Below, in pieces: positions 36,456-44,962 of a stretch of 64,000 nt of DNA. The stretch is from CAYRXE01 sp964428205. Lineage in GTDB: Bacteria; Patescibacteriota; Gracilibacteria; Peribacterales; Peribacteraceae. Made by a program: the position numbers and the translations under genes. The number at the start of each line of letters is the position of its first letter. The first letter of the stretch is position 1. Location: NCBI GenBank assembly GCA_964428205.1, contig CAYRXE010000001.1:1-64000 (forward strand), given 5' to 3'. The notes under the pieces are model-generated. The model was not told where the DNA came from. It searched no databases and saw only the letters and a program-made list of their open reading frames with translations.

Positions 36456-37377
36456 GGGAACGCACGCGATAGGGTTTGGTGTCCTGTGACTGGAAGTACG
36501 TACGCATGGTCATTTCGCCAAGAATGCCCATGAGTGCACACTGCACTCCAACAATCACAAACAAAGCTGCGAGAACCGGGAGTGGTGTTTCGATGAGCGT
36601 TGGCCCGCCAACTTCGCGCACGACAATCGCGGCAATGAGCGTGAGGAAGCCGAGAAGGATGGAGAGCAAACCAATACCACCGAAGAACTGCATGGGGCGT
36701 GTGAACGACTTAAGGGTGAATGCGAGCATGAACATGTCGAGGAATACTCTCCAAATACGACCAAAGCCGTACTTCGATTTGCCGCGCATACGTGGACGGT
36801 GCGTGACGGGAATCTCACAGACACGAGCTCCATATTGAGCGGCATACGCAGGCAGGAACCTGTGCATATCTCCATAGAGATGCAGGTGCTCCACAGCAGA
36901 GCGCCTGTAGGCCTTGAGTGTGCAGCCGTAGTCGTGAATGTCCTGACCGGAGACACGACGGAGCATCCCGTTTGCGAACTTGGAAAAGAATGAACGTACA
37001 AAAGGATCTTTGCGCTGCTTCCTCCACCCCGAGACGATGTCGTAACCCTCGTCGAGTTTGGTAAGAAGTTTGGGAATGTCATGGGGATCGTTCTGGCCAT
37101 CGGCATCCATCGGGATGATCACGTCACCGGTGGCATGATCCATGCCTGCAGCAATCGCTGCGGTCTGACCAAAGTTACGAGCAAGGACCACCACCTTAAG
37201 GAAGGAGTACTTGGAAGCGAGTGACTGGAGTTCCTGCGTGGTGCCATCGGTACTGCCATCATCCACAGCAATCACCTCGGCTCCACTGAATTGCGTGAGT
37301 ACTTCTGCGAGCTCAGCCAAAAGCGGCGCAATGTTCTCGCGCTCGTCTTTCACCGGCAAAATAACCGAAAGCTTCAT
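36448..37377 (-). CDS. GT2 glycosyltransferase with two C-terminal membrane helices (ArnC/GtrB-like)
   Basis: A 309-residue protein. Seen: LSVILPVKDERENI, IAVDDGSTDGT, PMDADGQNDPHDIP, RRVSGQDIHDYGCTLKAYRR and two C-terminal membrane segments (about 230-255 and 265-290). This is the polyprenyl-phosphate sugar synthase layout seen in ArnC, GtrB and YkoT. It has a TAGAGT box 7 nt before the ATG, although it sits inside a leftward gene run. Confidence 0.87.
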   Translation of the reverse strand: MKLSVILPVKDERENIAPLLAELAEVLTQFSGAEVIAVDDGSTDGTTQELQSLASKYSFLKVVVLARNFGQTAAIAAGMDHATGDVIIPMDADGQNDPHDIPKLLTKLDEGYDIVSGWRKQRKDPFVRSFFSKFANGMLRRVSGQDIHDYGCTLKAYRRSAVEHLHLYGDMHRFLPAYAAQYGARVCEIPVTHRPRMRGKSKYGFGRIWRVFLDMFMLAFTLKSFTRPMQFFGGIGLLSILLGFLTLIAAIVVREVGGPTLIETPLPVLAALFVIVGVQCALMGILGEMTMRTYFQSQDTKPYRVRSHG

Positions 37378-37384
37378 TGCCGAT

Positions 37385-37390
37385 ACTCTA
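37385..37390 (-). promoter_or_regulatory. Leaderless -10 box of GT2 gene
   Basis: TAGAGT, 7 nt before the ATG at 37377, in the 15-bp gap after the WecB-like gene. Confidence 0.4.
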
Positions 37391-37392
37391 CG

Positions 37393-38472
37393 CTAGAGCC
37401 GCTCGTTGAGGAACTCCACAATGCGCATTCCGGCCTTTCCATCCCAAAATTCAGGAGTCGTGATTTCGGCTTTATGCTGCGGATTCTTTGCAAACTCCAA
37501 GACCATAGCTCTGTCCGTTGGTTCCTCGGGATCAACCAAAGTATTGCTCCCTGCTTCAATAGTCGAAGGGCGCTCCGTGTTACGACGCAGAGTGAAACAT
37601 CTCTTCTTAAAGAGGACTGCTTCTTCCTGAATTCCACCAGAATCGGTGAGGATGCATGCAGAGTTCTGCACCATGCGCAGGAAGGAGAGATAGGGCTGAG
37701 CATCGAGGAGTGTGATGTGACTGGAGACCAAACGACGAAGATCGAAGGCATCGAGGTTGTGTGCGAGACGGTGATGTACCGGGAGAACGAGCGGCAGGTG
37801 TAGCGCGACTTCGTTGAGGAACTCGATGACGCCTCTCAGTGTGCCCGCGTCATCCACGTTACTGGGACGGTGCAGCGTGACGACGCCAAATGTACTTGGG
37901 AGATTCTTTGGAAGTTCTGCTTTGTGGATAGACGGCGTCATGCGGATCAGCGTGTCGATCATCGTGTTGCCCACGAGATAAGGCTCGCCACTGATCCCCT
38001 CCTCTTTTAGATGGTCGATGCCGGATTTCTCTGTGCAGAAGAGAAAGTGTGCCATCTCATCAATCGCGATGCGGTTATGCTCCTCGGGCATGTCCATGTC
38101 GCCGGAACGAAGACCTGCCTCGACGTGTGCCAGCGTGATGCCAATTTGATTGGCCGCCTGGGCGGCTCCTAATGCTCCGTTTACGTCTCCGTAGACCAAG
38201 ACGCAATCCGGCTTTTCTTTCTCAAGCACTGGAATGAGAGCCTCTTTGGTGCGGTCAATCACTTCCATACGATCTCCTCCATGGATGCCCAAGTTATGTG
38301 CTGGCTGCGTGATATCCAATTCTTTGAAGAAGACATCAGAAAGTAAGGGATCGTAGTGCTGCCCCGTGTGCACGATCACGTGTTCAATACCTCCGTGTTC
38401 CTTCACCGCGTGATCGACAGCAGCAAGCTTCACAAAGTTCGGTCGTGCCGATGCAACGGAGAGGAGCTTCAT
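37393..38472 (-). CDS. wecB: Non-hydrolysing UDP-GlcNAc 2-epimerase family (WecB/WbpI)
   Basis: A 359-residue GT-B-fold epimerase. Seen: ARPNFVKLAAVDHAV, VHTGQHYD, LVYGDVNGALGAAQA, HVEAGLRSGDMDMPEEHNR (catalytic Asp/Glu/His set), and the LTDSGGIQEEA signature with TERPSTIEAGSN. It interconverts UDP-GlcNAc and UDP-ManNAc, or, if WbpI-like, the 2,3-diacetamido uronic acids; the sequence alone does not separate these. Its start overlaps the upstream GT4 stop by four bases. Confidence 0.88.
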   Translation of the reverse strand: MKLLSVASARPNFVKLAAVDHAVKEHGGIEHVIVHTGQHYDPLLSDVFFKELDITQPAHNLGIHGGDRMEVIDRTKEALIPVLEKEKPDCVLVYGDVNGALGAAQAANQIGITLAHVEAGLRSGDMDMPEEHNRIAIDEMAHFLFCTEKSGIDHLKEEGISGEPYLVGNTMIDTLIRMTPSIHKAELPKNLPSTFGVVTLHRPSNVDDAGTLRGVIEFLNEVALHLPLVLPVHHRLAHNLDAFDLRRLVSSHITLLDAQPYLSFLRMVQNSACILTDSGGIQEEAVLFKKRCFTLRRNTERPSTIEAGSNTLVDPEEPTDRAMVLEFAKNPQHKAEITTPEFWDGKAGMRIVEFLNERL

Positions 38473-39596
38473 GAGTGGATGGTATCGTCCGCGGCTACTG
38501 CAGCGGCAGCAGTTAAAATACGTGCCATACGCTTATCCCAGGTGTAGTGCTGCACGTGTTTGTGGGCGGCGGCTGCACGTTCCTTGGCTTCTTCTGGATG
38601 ATCCAATACATCGCTGATGGCACGAGCGAGATCCGCAGCATCTCCTGGCGTGCAGAAGAAGGCGGTTGATTCATCTAAGACATCGCGGATAGGAGGAAGA
38701 TCGGCAGTGACGATAGGACGGTTGGCCGCCATGTATTCGAAGAGCTTCAGCGGAGATGTGTCGCGAACGTAAAAAGGATGATCCGACTTGGGTGCTGGGT
38801 AGACGAGGATCTCACACTCTGCGAGGAAGTGCGGAACCTTCTCATGAGGAAGGAATCCTGCGTAGTGCACACCTGGACCTTGGACTTGCTGCATCAATTC
38901 TTTGTTAGGCGTTTCTGGGCCTGCAATCGCCACGTGCACTTTGCGCCCTGCGGCATGGAGTAAGTGGAATGCGCCAATGAGCTCTGGGATGCCTTTCGAA
39001 AGACCCATGGACTGCAACTGTCCTGCGTAGCCAATTCTCCCCTCTTGGGCATGAGCTGTTGAATGGTGTGCAAGACTCACGCCATCGGATTCCACGATGA
39101 TCGGAGCAGTAACTCCCCATCCCTCAAGTTCGTTCTTCATGGGAGTCGTGAGACACACGATGAGTGTGCAGCGATTACAAAACGAGATGAACGTGCCGCG
39201 CCTGTGATTGGGCAATGTGTGGAGTTCGAGAACCACCTTCTTCTTTGTATGGAGGAGAGCAGGAAGAAGTGCATGCGTGCGCGTGTAAAAGAGATCGAAG
39301 TTCTGGAGTCTCGACGAAAGCGCTCCTTGGAAGAGTAAGTTCAAGATCGGCAATTGGAGAATCTTTGGAATCCACCACTGATCAATAGGATCAAACGAAC
39401 CGAGATGTTCGAGCTTCACCTTGCGATCTGCGTTGTGGAATTCCCAGTAGTCTTTGGTGATCGGGTTCTTTCGAAACGGCGCGAAGATCGTGACGTCATG
39501 ACCAAGGCCTGCGAGAGCATCGCAAACACGAGCGACCTGGTGGCCGTGTGCGCGTTCACTGGGGAGCCGAACATTGGTGCAGTACGCAATCCGCAT
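38469..39596 (-). CDS. GT4-type glycosyltransferase
   Basis: A 375-residue GT-B enzyme. Seen: YCTNVRLPSERAHGHQVARVCDALA (acceptor loop), VLELHTLPNHRRG, RIGYAGQLQSMGLSKG and the PLKLFEYMAANRPIVTADLPPIRDVL C-terminal motif, in which the first Glu of EX7E is absent. The ATG at 39596 is preferred over a TTG at 39608. It is joined to wecB by an ATGA overlap. Confidence 0.83.
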   Translation of the reverse strand: MRIAYCTNVRLPSERAHGHQVARVCDALAGLGHDVTIFAPFRKNPITKDYWEFHNADRKVKLEHLGSFDPIDQWWIPKILQLPILNLLFQGALSSRLQNFDLFYTRTHALLPALLHTKKKVVLELHTLPNHRRGTFISFCNRCTLIVCLTTPMKNELEGWGVTAPIIVESDGVSLAHHSTAHAQEGRIGYAGQLQSMGLSKGIPELIGAFHLLHAAGRKVHVAIAGPETPNKELMQQVQGPGVHYAGFLPHEKVPHFLAECEILVYPAPKSDHPFYVRDTSPLKLFEYMAANRPIVTADLPPIRDVLDESTAFFCTPGDAADLARAISDVLDHPEEAKERAAAAHKHVQHYTWDKRMARILTAAAAVAADDTIHS

Positions 39597-39616
39597 CTGT
39601 ATGCCCAAAGGATACC

Positions 39617-40813
39617 TTAGGCGTGCGCTTTCGCAGTGCTCTCTATAGCTGTTTTTACGATGGTTTTTACAGCATCCTCGCTAAAGAGGGTCTTGGCCTT
39701 TGCCCTGGCTGCATCGGCCATGGCTTGGCGTTTGGTGGCATCCAGAAGCAAACGGAGACCATCGATGTAGTCCTGCGGAGTGTCACATAGGAGAAGTTCG
39801 GTGCCACTCACAAACGGATACCCGCCGGTCTTGGTCGTGAGAAGAGGCAATCCCCTACACAGAGGCTCAAAGACTTTTTGCTGCATGCCTGTGCCCGAAA
39901 TCCACGGACACACCGCAACATCCATCGTCTGCAAAAACGCACCGAGGTCTTCGATGAATCCGGTTGAACGCACATCGTCAGCTACGTACTTAGCATACGC
40001 ATCAGGAAACTTTTTACCGGTGAGATGGAAACGGAATTTCCCGGGGAGCTGCTGACGTACGAGCGGAATAATCTTCGTGAGCAAGAGCTCTGCGGCATCG
40101 CGGTTATGCCCCATGTTGTAATTGGAGCTGAGAAACACAACATCCAACACTTCTTTTTGCTCGTGGTGCTTCTCGGCAAAACAACGCGAGAGTCCGCGCA
40201 GCGGCAACACGCCTGTGCGCCTGGCGCCCAGCCCTACATAGAACTTCTCTTCGTCAGGAGTGATAGCAAGAATGAGATCACTTTCGCGTGCGGCAATACG
40301 CTCGCCGGGGAATTTGGGGATCGCCTTGATGCGAGAAATCAGTGAGCCTCCGTGTTCGTCCATACAGTTCTGCGGCTCATTGAGCGAAGACTTCACAATC
40401 ATGGGGATGTTGTATTTCTTGAGGAGCCGCAACACCGGCCAGTGCGTGGAGTACTCCATCCAAATCACATCGGGCTTAAAACTCTCGACGTGTTTCACCA
40501 CAACATCTTCATATACGGGATCGGTGTATTCCAACGCAGCACCATCGATGAGTGCGGGGTTTGCGAGAATCGCTGGGAGTTTTTTAATCAGGAGGGACAC
40601 CGGACTACACGGATGCTCTACGAGCGTGAGCGGAATCTTTGCATCGGCAAACGCTGCTTTGATCTCATCCTGTTTTTGAAAGTGATGGATCTTGGCAATC
40701 ACATCGATCTCGTAGCCCAGCTCCTGCATATGCCTAAACCCGTTAAAGCGGTCTTGCTGACACGCTCCTGTCATTGGATACGGAACCCACGGTGTGAGAA
40801 TAAGCACGCGCAT
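39617..40813 (-). CDS. GT4-type glycosyltransferase
   Basis: A 398-residue GT-B protein starting MRVLILTPWVPYPMTGACQQ, with DVIWMEYSTHWPVL, a VVFLSSNYNMGHNRDAAELL opening to the second domain, and PWISGTGMQQKVFEPLCRGLPLLTT as donor-side motif. No EX7E first Glu is visible. A GTG four codons upstream is an alternative start. Second gene of the long leftward unit. Confidence 0.8.
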   Translation of the reverse strand: MRVLILTPWVPYPMTGACQQDRFNGFRHMQELGYEIDVIAKIHHFQKQDEIKAAFADAKIPLTLVEHPCSPVSLLIKKLPAILANPALIDGAALEYTDPVYEDVVVKHVESFKPDVIWMEYSTHWPVLRLLKKYNIPMIVKSSLNEPQNCMDEHGGSLISRIKAIPKFPGERIAARESDLILAITPDEEKFYVGLGARRTGVLPLRGLSRCFAEKHHEQKEVLDVVFLSSNYNMGHNRDAAELLLTKIIPLVRQQLPGKFRFHLTGKKFPDAYAKYVADDVRSTGFIEDLGAFLQTMDVAVCPWISGTGMQQKVFEPLCRGLPLLTTKTGGYPFVSGTELLLCDTPQDYIDGLRLLLDATKRQAMADAARAKAKTLFSEDAVKTIVKTAIESTAKAHA

Positions 40814-40839
40814 TGATGCACTCACTTTACACGAGATTT

Positions 40840-41493
40840 CTAGGCATGTGCCGTTCCCGTGAGGGAAGTTGGCACCTTTTGCATAGGCAATCCTGCAGGC
40901 TTACTAAGGATGTACTGCTGTGGCTCCCCTACTTTCTTCGCGATGTAGGTGATCTGATACGTGAGGAAAGGCAGACGCACGAGGTGGAACGTCCACTTGA
41001 GGATGATGAGCGAGAAGAAGTTGCCAAGCTCGGTCACGAGTTCAAAGCCCGTGCGCTCGAGGATGTTGCGCATGTTGATGCGCGTGAACGTGGTGAAGTG
41101 GCCCTCTTGGCGCGCCTTCATCCATTTGTGCTTCACAAGCAGGTTCTGCATGAACTCCCAGTAGTAGTACGGGTTTGGAGTGCTCACAATCAGCATGCCG
41201 CCCGGCTTGAGCACGCGGTTACTTTCGCAGAGCATCATCATGGGGTTGGCCACGTGTTCAATCACATCTCCGGCAATCACACTATCGAAGAATCCATCAG
41301 GATACGGAATGCCCGAGGTATTGAGGTCCACCACCTTTGTTTCGACGTAGTTCGGTGGCAACACAGGAGGTGCCGGGACGATATCGATACCGTAGAGGTT
41401 CTTGGTGGTCTTATTGGGAAACTCGGCATAACCAATGTCGAGCGTCTTTCCGCTCGTGTACTTGTCCTGTGCAATGTGTTTACGGTGGGGCAT
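40840..41493 (-). CDS. Class I SAM-dependent methyltransferase
   Basis: A 217-residue protein. Motif I is short and divergent (TLDIGYAEFPN), followed by LYGIDIV, VVDLNTSGIPYPDGFFDSVIAGDVIEHV, LKPGGMLIVSTPNPYY and a C-terminal hydrophobic helix. Related to the glycan-locus methyltransferases at 35634 and 60058 in its STPNPYYYWE segment. First gene of a seven-gene unit, divergent from the Gfo/Idh gene. The start is set by a TACCAT box; a longer reading frame upstream overlaps the divergent gene. Confidence 0.78.
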   Translation of the reverse strand: MPHRKHIAQDKYTSGKTLDIGYAEFPNKTTKNLYGIDIVPAPPVLPPNYVETKVVDLNTSGIPYPDGFFDSVIAGDVIEHVANPMMMLCESNRVLKPGGMLIVSTPNPYYYWEFMQNLLVKHKWMKARQEGHFTTFTRINMRNILERTGFELVTELGNFFSLIILKWTFHLVRLPFLTYQITYIAKKVGEPQQYILSKPAGLPMQKVPTSLTGTAHA

Positions 41494-41499
41494 GTGCGG

Positions 41500-41505
41500 A
41501 TGGTA
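41500..41505 (-). promoter_or_regulatory. Leaderless -10 box of seven-gene unit
   Basis: TACCAT, 6 nt before the ATG at 41493. Confidence 0.45.
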
Positions 41506-41543
41506 GCGAAAAAAAGACCGCGCACCAGTAGCGTTGGGCGTGC

Positions 41544-41549
41544 TAGCAT
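41544..41549 (+). promoter_or_regulatory. Leaderless -10 box of Gfo/Idh gene
   Basis: TAGCAT, 6 nt before the ATG at 41556. About 40 bp separate it from the divergent box at 41500-41505. Confidence 0.5.
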
Positions 41550-41555
41550 TGCGCC

Positions 41556-42569
41556 ATGCGTAACGTTCGTATTGCCGTCGTCGGTTTAGGGTACTGGGGC
41601 CCACATTGGCTCCGTAACTTTTCTATCACAGAAGGGTGTGAGCTTGCGTATGGCTGTGACCTTTCAGAAAAGAACGTCCATAAGTACGCAAAGATGTACC
41701 CAAGCACCAAGTTCACGACGGACTTTAAAGAAGTACTCAAGGATAAAACTGTGGATGCTGTGGCGATTGCCACACCTACGACCGCTCACTTCCCTCTCGC
41801 GAAGGCAGCACTGATGGCTGGCAAGCACGTGCTTGTCGAAAAGCCGATGACATCAACAAGTAAGGAGGCTCAAACACTCGTTGCACTCGCAAAGAAGCAT
41901 AAGAAGTGTCTGCTCGTGGACCACACGTTCGCCTACACGCAGGCAGTGGAGAAAGTCCGTGAGTACGTAAAGCGCGGCAAGCTGGGCAAGCTCCTGTACT
42001 TCGATTCCTCACGCTTGAACTTGGGACTGATCCAGAAGGATGCGAATGTGTTTTACGATCTCGCCATTCACGACCTCACGATCCTCAATACGATTGCCGA
42101 TCTCAGCACCCTTACGGAGATCTATGCTTGCGGCAGCGCCTTCTACGGCAAGCAGACCGAGATTGGTCACCTGCATCTTAAATTCAAATCCGGACTGCAC
42201 GCACACATTCACGTGAGCTGGCTTTCGCCGGTAAAGATGCGCTCGACACTTGTGGGAGGATCCAAAGCGATGATTGAGTACGATGATATTCAGCCATCGG
42301 AGAAGATTCGTTTTTACGACAAGGGAGTGGAGCACGACACCACCAAGCCCGATCCGTTTTACCCAAAGTACCGCAGTGGCGATGTCACCATCCCCGCTCT
42401 CGCTCTCAAAGAAGCTCTGCACACGCAGGCTGCGCACTTCGTGAGTTGCATCCGTGGTAAGGCAAAGCCGCTCGTCTCTGGTGAAGATGGTGAGCGCATG
42501 ATTAAAGTGCTGGAGCTCGCAAATAAGTCACTCAAGCTCAATAAGCCGATTACGCTGAAGGGGCTTTAA
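41556..42569 (+). CDS. Gfo/Idh/MocA oxidoreductase, candidate UDP-sugar 3-dehydrogenase (WbpB/WlbA role)
   Basis: A 337-residue NAD-dependent enzyme. Seen: AVVGLGYWGPHWLRNF, DAVAIATPTTAHF, the LVEKPMTSTSKEAQTL motif, and FYDLAIHDLTILNTI with the family's conserved C-domain Asp and His. Proteins of this subgroup, often placed with a DegT aminotransferase, oxidise C3 of a UDP-HexNAc(A). A DegT aminotransferase lies 2.4 kb downstream on the same strand. It converges on a GT2 gene with a 20-bp overlap. Confidence 0.83.
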   Translation: MRNVRIAVVGLGYWGPHWLRNFSITEGCELAYGCDLSEKNVHKYAKMYPSTKFTTDFKEVLKDKTVDAVAIATPTTAHFPLAKAALMAGKHVLVEKPMTSTSKEAQTLVALAKKHKKCLLVDHTFAYTQAVEKVREYVKRGKLGKLLYFDSSRLNLGLIQKDANVFYDLAIHDLTILNTIADLSTLTEIYACGSAFYGKQTEIGHLHLKFKSGLHAHIHVSWLSPVKMRSTLVGGSKAMIEYDDIQPSEKIRFYDKGVEHDTTKPDPFYPKYRSGDVTIPALALKEALHTQAAHFVSCIRGKAKPLVSGEDGERMIKVLELANKSLKLNKPITLKGL

Positions 42570-43428
42570 TCTTTCCTGCCGTCAGAGGATGTGCCAGGAG
42601 CGCTCCGGTGAATGCTCTGTAGAGACGCCAGTGGTAACGCACGAAGCGCCATTCGTGTTCGAAGGGTACCGAATCTGGGTTGCCGTAGAACGGGAGTCTC
42701 TTGAGGATTTTGAACATGATCGACAGCATGATCAGAGGCTCACGTACGAAGATCCAACGGAAGTAGAGGGGCCAGGCATAGCCGCGCTCCCAAATCTTTT
42801 GCACTTCGAGATTGATGTAGCGGTCATCTTTACTGCGCAGTTCTTTTGCTGATGGCAGTGGCACGCGTAGCGGACTCTTGGCGATGACTTCTTTGAATGA
42901 GCTGTCGTACTGATATTTTTCGTGCACGGCTTTACCTGCTACAAGTGTGGCGCCGCTTTTGCGGTGGTGCACACGTGGAGAAATCTCTGGGCAGAGCATG
43001 CCGTGCGTGCGCATGCGACCGTCGATGACGGGGTAACGAGAAAACTTGATGATCGTTTTTGGTTCTGCGGTTTTGAGGATCTCTCCTACTTCTTCTACAA
43101 GCTCAGGTGTCATCTCTTCATCGGCATCGACGTACATCACCCAGTCGTACGCAGCATCGGCACGCTGCTTCAGACGGATGTCGGTGAAGTTCGACACGCG
43201 AATACTCTTCTGCGGATTCCCCGGATACTGCATGAGCACTTTGGCACCCATGCTCGTCGCAATCTCGGCCGTGTTATCTTCGCTATTCGCATCGTGCACG
43301 AGGATCTCGGCAAAGGGTACTAGTGGCTCCAGACACTTTTTGATGGTGTCGGCGGAGTTACGCGTGAGCACGAGAGCAGAGCACGGGATCGATCCCTTGG
43401 GGAGAGACATGCGCCGAGTATAGGGCAT
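42550..43428 (-). CDS. GT2 glycosyltransferase of the WaaE/KdtX type
   Basis: A 292-residue GT2. Seen: CSALVLTRNSADTIKKCLEPL, EILVHDANSEDNT, WVMYVDADEEMTPELVEE (DxD), and the HHRKSGATLVAGKAVHEKY segment that resembles the lipopolysaccharide core beta-glycosyltransferases. The start at 43428 shares one base with the FemAB-like stop (TGATG); MSLPKG at 43410 is an alternative. Last of a three-gene unit (GNAT, FemAB-like, GT2). Confidence 0.82.
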   Translation of the reverse strand: MPYTRRMSLPKGSIPCSALVLTRNSADTIKKCLEPLVPFAEILVHDANSEDNTAEIATSMGAKVLMQYPGNPQKSIRVSNFTDIRLKQRADAAYDWVMYVDADEEMTPELVEEVGEILKTAEPKTIIKFSRYPVIDGRMRTHGMLCPEISPRVHHRKSGATLVAGKAVHEKYQYDSSFKEVIAKSPLRVPLPSAKELRSKDDRYINLEVQKIWERGYAWPLYFRWIFVREPLIMLSIMFKILKRLPFYGNPDSVPFEHEWRFVRYHWRLYRAFTGALLAHPLTAGKIKAPSA

Positions 43429-44405
43429 CACCCAAGCTGGATGCTCCAGCTTTGGCGTGTAATAGGACGGGCTCCGAATCCTTCTTTAAAGAAGAGCAGG
43501 CCTGGATTTAATACCTTGCCGCCATCTTCGGTCGAAACGCCGAGATGGAGTGTGTTGCGCTTTTCTGCCGTGCAGACTTTCAGAAGGTCTGCCACGAGCA
43601 CATGCATGGGGTGCAAATTCTGAGCGTTGTAATCCTGACCCATGTAGAGCGTGTAGAGCGCATGAGGAGCGGCGGAGATGACGACAATACCTGCGACCAT
43701 TCTGCCGTCGAGGAATGCTGCGCGTAGACGCACCTGCTTAGGGCACAACTGATGGAGGCGTGTGATCTCTTCGATGGTGTGCGTGGGCTTGGCTGAGTGA
43801 CGAGCAGCAAGTGTTTGCTCGAGCAGGACCCAAAACTGATCAAAGTGATCACTCCAATCGGTCGTGACATTCCCCCGCTCCCCTTGTCGCACCATGTTGC
43901 GGCACTTGCCGTTGAGGATCTCCAAGTGATCTGTGGTATCAGGTGGAATCGTGACTGCACTATCAAACTCCAAGCGATCGAGCGTGGCACCTTTTTGGTA
44001 GAGCCAATACTCCTGATCATCCGCTGCTTCGAAACAAAGACTCGCAGGAGTGATGCGCAAGAAGTCGATGCCTGCATATCCCTGTTCTTTTGCGTAGTTG
44101 ATAACAGCGTCGAGCAGTTCGCCAGTGGTCTCGCCTCCTTCTTTAAGACTGAGCACGATGCCGCCGTACGAAGCTCCAGGATGAGCTACGAGCCAAGGCT
44201 TGCCGTCTTTCTCGCGTTTCGCAGCTGGGAACACAGCGACAATCTTTTCTCCGTCTTGCAGAAAGAATGATGCGTCTACGAAACGATCCGCAGGGTGATA
44301 CGCCAGGAAGGCCCTGGTATGGAAGAACGTTCCATTGCGCGATCCCTCTACAAAACTATCCCACTCTTGTGCACGTGCCTGTGTAAAAGGGACAACAGTG
44401 ATCAT
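43428..44405 (-). CDS. FemAB-like GNAT-fold aminoacyl/acyltransferase
   Basis: A 325-residue protein with the tandem GNAT layout of FemAB/CelD-type enzymes. Seen: WDSFVEGSRNGTFFHTRAFL near the start (typical of exopolysaccharide-linked FemAB proteins), a PGASYGGIVL segment, KCRNMVRQGER, and an LHLGVSTEDGGKVLNPGLLFFKEGFG C-terminal block. Members add amino acids or acyl groups to peptidoglycan or glycan amino sugars. It overlaps its neighbours on both sides by 1-4 bp. An amino-sugar acceptor would fit the nearby DegT aminotransferase. Confidence 0.8.
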   Translation of the reverse strand: MITVVPFTQARAQEWDSFVEGSRNGTFFHTRAFLAYHPADRFVDASFFLQDGEKIVAVFPAAKREKDGKPWLVAHPGASYGGIVLSLKEGGETTGELLDAVINYAKEQGYAGIDFLRITPASLCFEAADDQEYWLYQKGATLDRLEFDSAVTIPPDTTDHLEILNGKCRNMVRQGERGNVTTDWSDHFDQFWVLLEQTLAARHSAKPTHTIEEITRLHQLCPKQVRLRAAFLDGRMVAGIVVISAAPHALYTLYMGQDYNAQNLHPMHVLVADLLKVCTAEKRNTLHLGVSTEDGGKVLNPGLLFFKEGFGARPITRQSWSIQLG

Positions 44406-44905
44406 GGTTTCTTGAGCTGCATGAGTATACGGCCTTTTTCTCCGGGAGTTGGTGATGTTGTGAATCCGTGTTTTTCATACACACGAACAGCAGCGGTGTT
44501 ATGTGGGAGTACCTCAAGATGCACATGTTCGAGTTGCATGTCGTTAAAGGCGTACTTAAGGAGCAGGCCCACGGCTTCCGTACCAAGGCCTTTGCCGCGT
44601 GCATCGGGGTTCCCGATGGTGATGCGCAGTTGGGCGGAATGATCTGCGTGATTGATGGACACAAATCCTGCATTTCCAATGAGCGTGCCATTGGGAACGG
44701 TCACAAGCGAGAACATCAGACGATCAGGTTCTTGCACGCGTGCGAACCACCTCAGCTGGTCTTCCATGGTGGGGATACTTTGGTCATCAATAAGAGAGCG
44801 AAGTTCCTCACTTTCCGAGATCCACTTTTGGAAAAACGGCTGGTCCTCAGCGGTCATACGAACCAGGGCTACGGAGCTGCCGGCGAGGACTGTTTCGCGA
44901 TTCAT
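44402..44905 (-). CDS. GNAT-family N-acetyltransferase (RimJ/RimL-like)
   Basis: A 167-residue single GNAT domain. Seen: LIGNAGFVSINHADHSAQLRI, the acetyl-CoA loop ARGKGLGTEA (residues 112-121) and HLEVLPHNTAAVRVYEKHGF. In surface-glycan loci such proteins (PseH- and WecD-like) acetylate an amino sugar. A divergent DegT aminotransferase starts 57 bp away, so this is a good candidate for the partner of its product. ATG 44905 is used; an upstream TTG at 44941 is possible. Confidence 0.8.
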   Translation of the reverse strand: MNRETVLAGSSVALVRMTAEDQPFFQKWISESEELRSLIDDQSIPTMEDQLRWFARVQEPDRLMFSLVTVPNGTLIGNAGFVSINHADHSAQLRITIGNPDARGKGLGTEAVGLLLKYAFNDMQLEHVHLEVLPHNTAAVRVYEKHGFTTSPTPGEKGRILMQLKKP

Positions 44906-44949
44906 CCGGTCTATTGTCCATTCGCCTTTGTGAATTATCAATGCGGACG

Positions 44950-44955
44950 TATGCT
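44950..44955 (+). promoter_or_regulatory. Leaderless -10 box deciding a GTG start
   Basis: TATGCT, 7 nt before the GTG at 44963. The ATG at 44951 lies inside the box, so the GTG is the better start. Confidence 0.5.
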
Positions 44956-44962
44956 CCGATTC

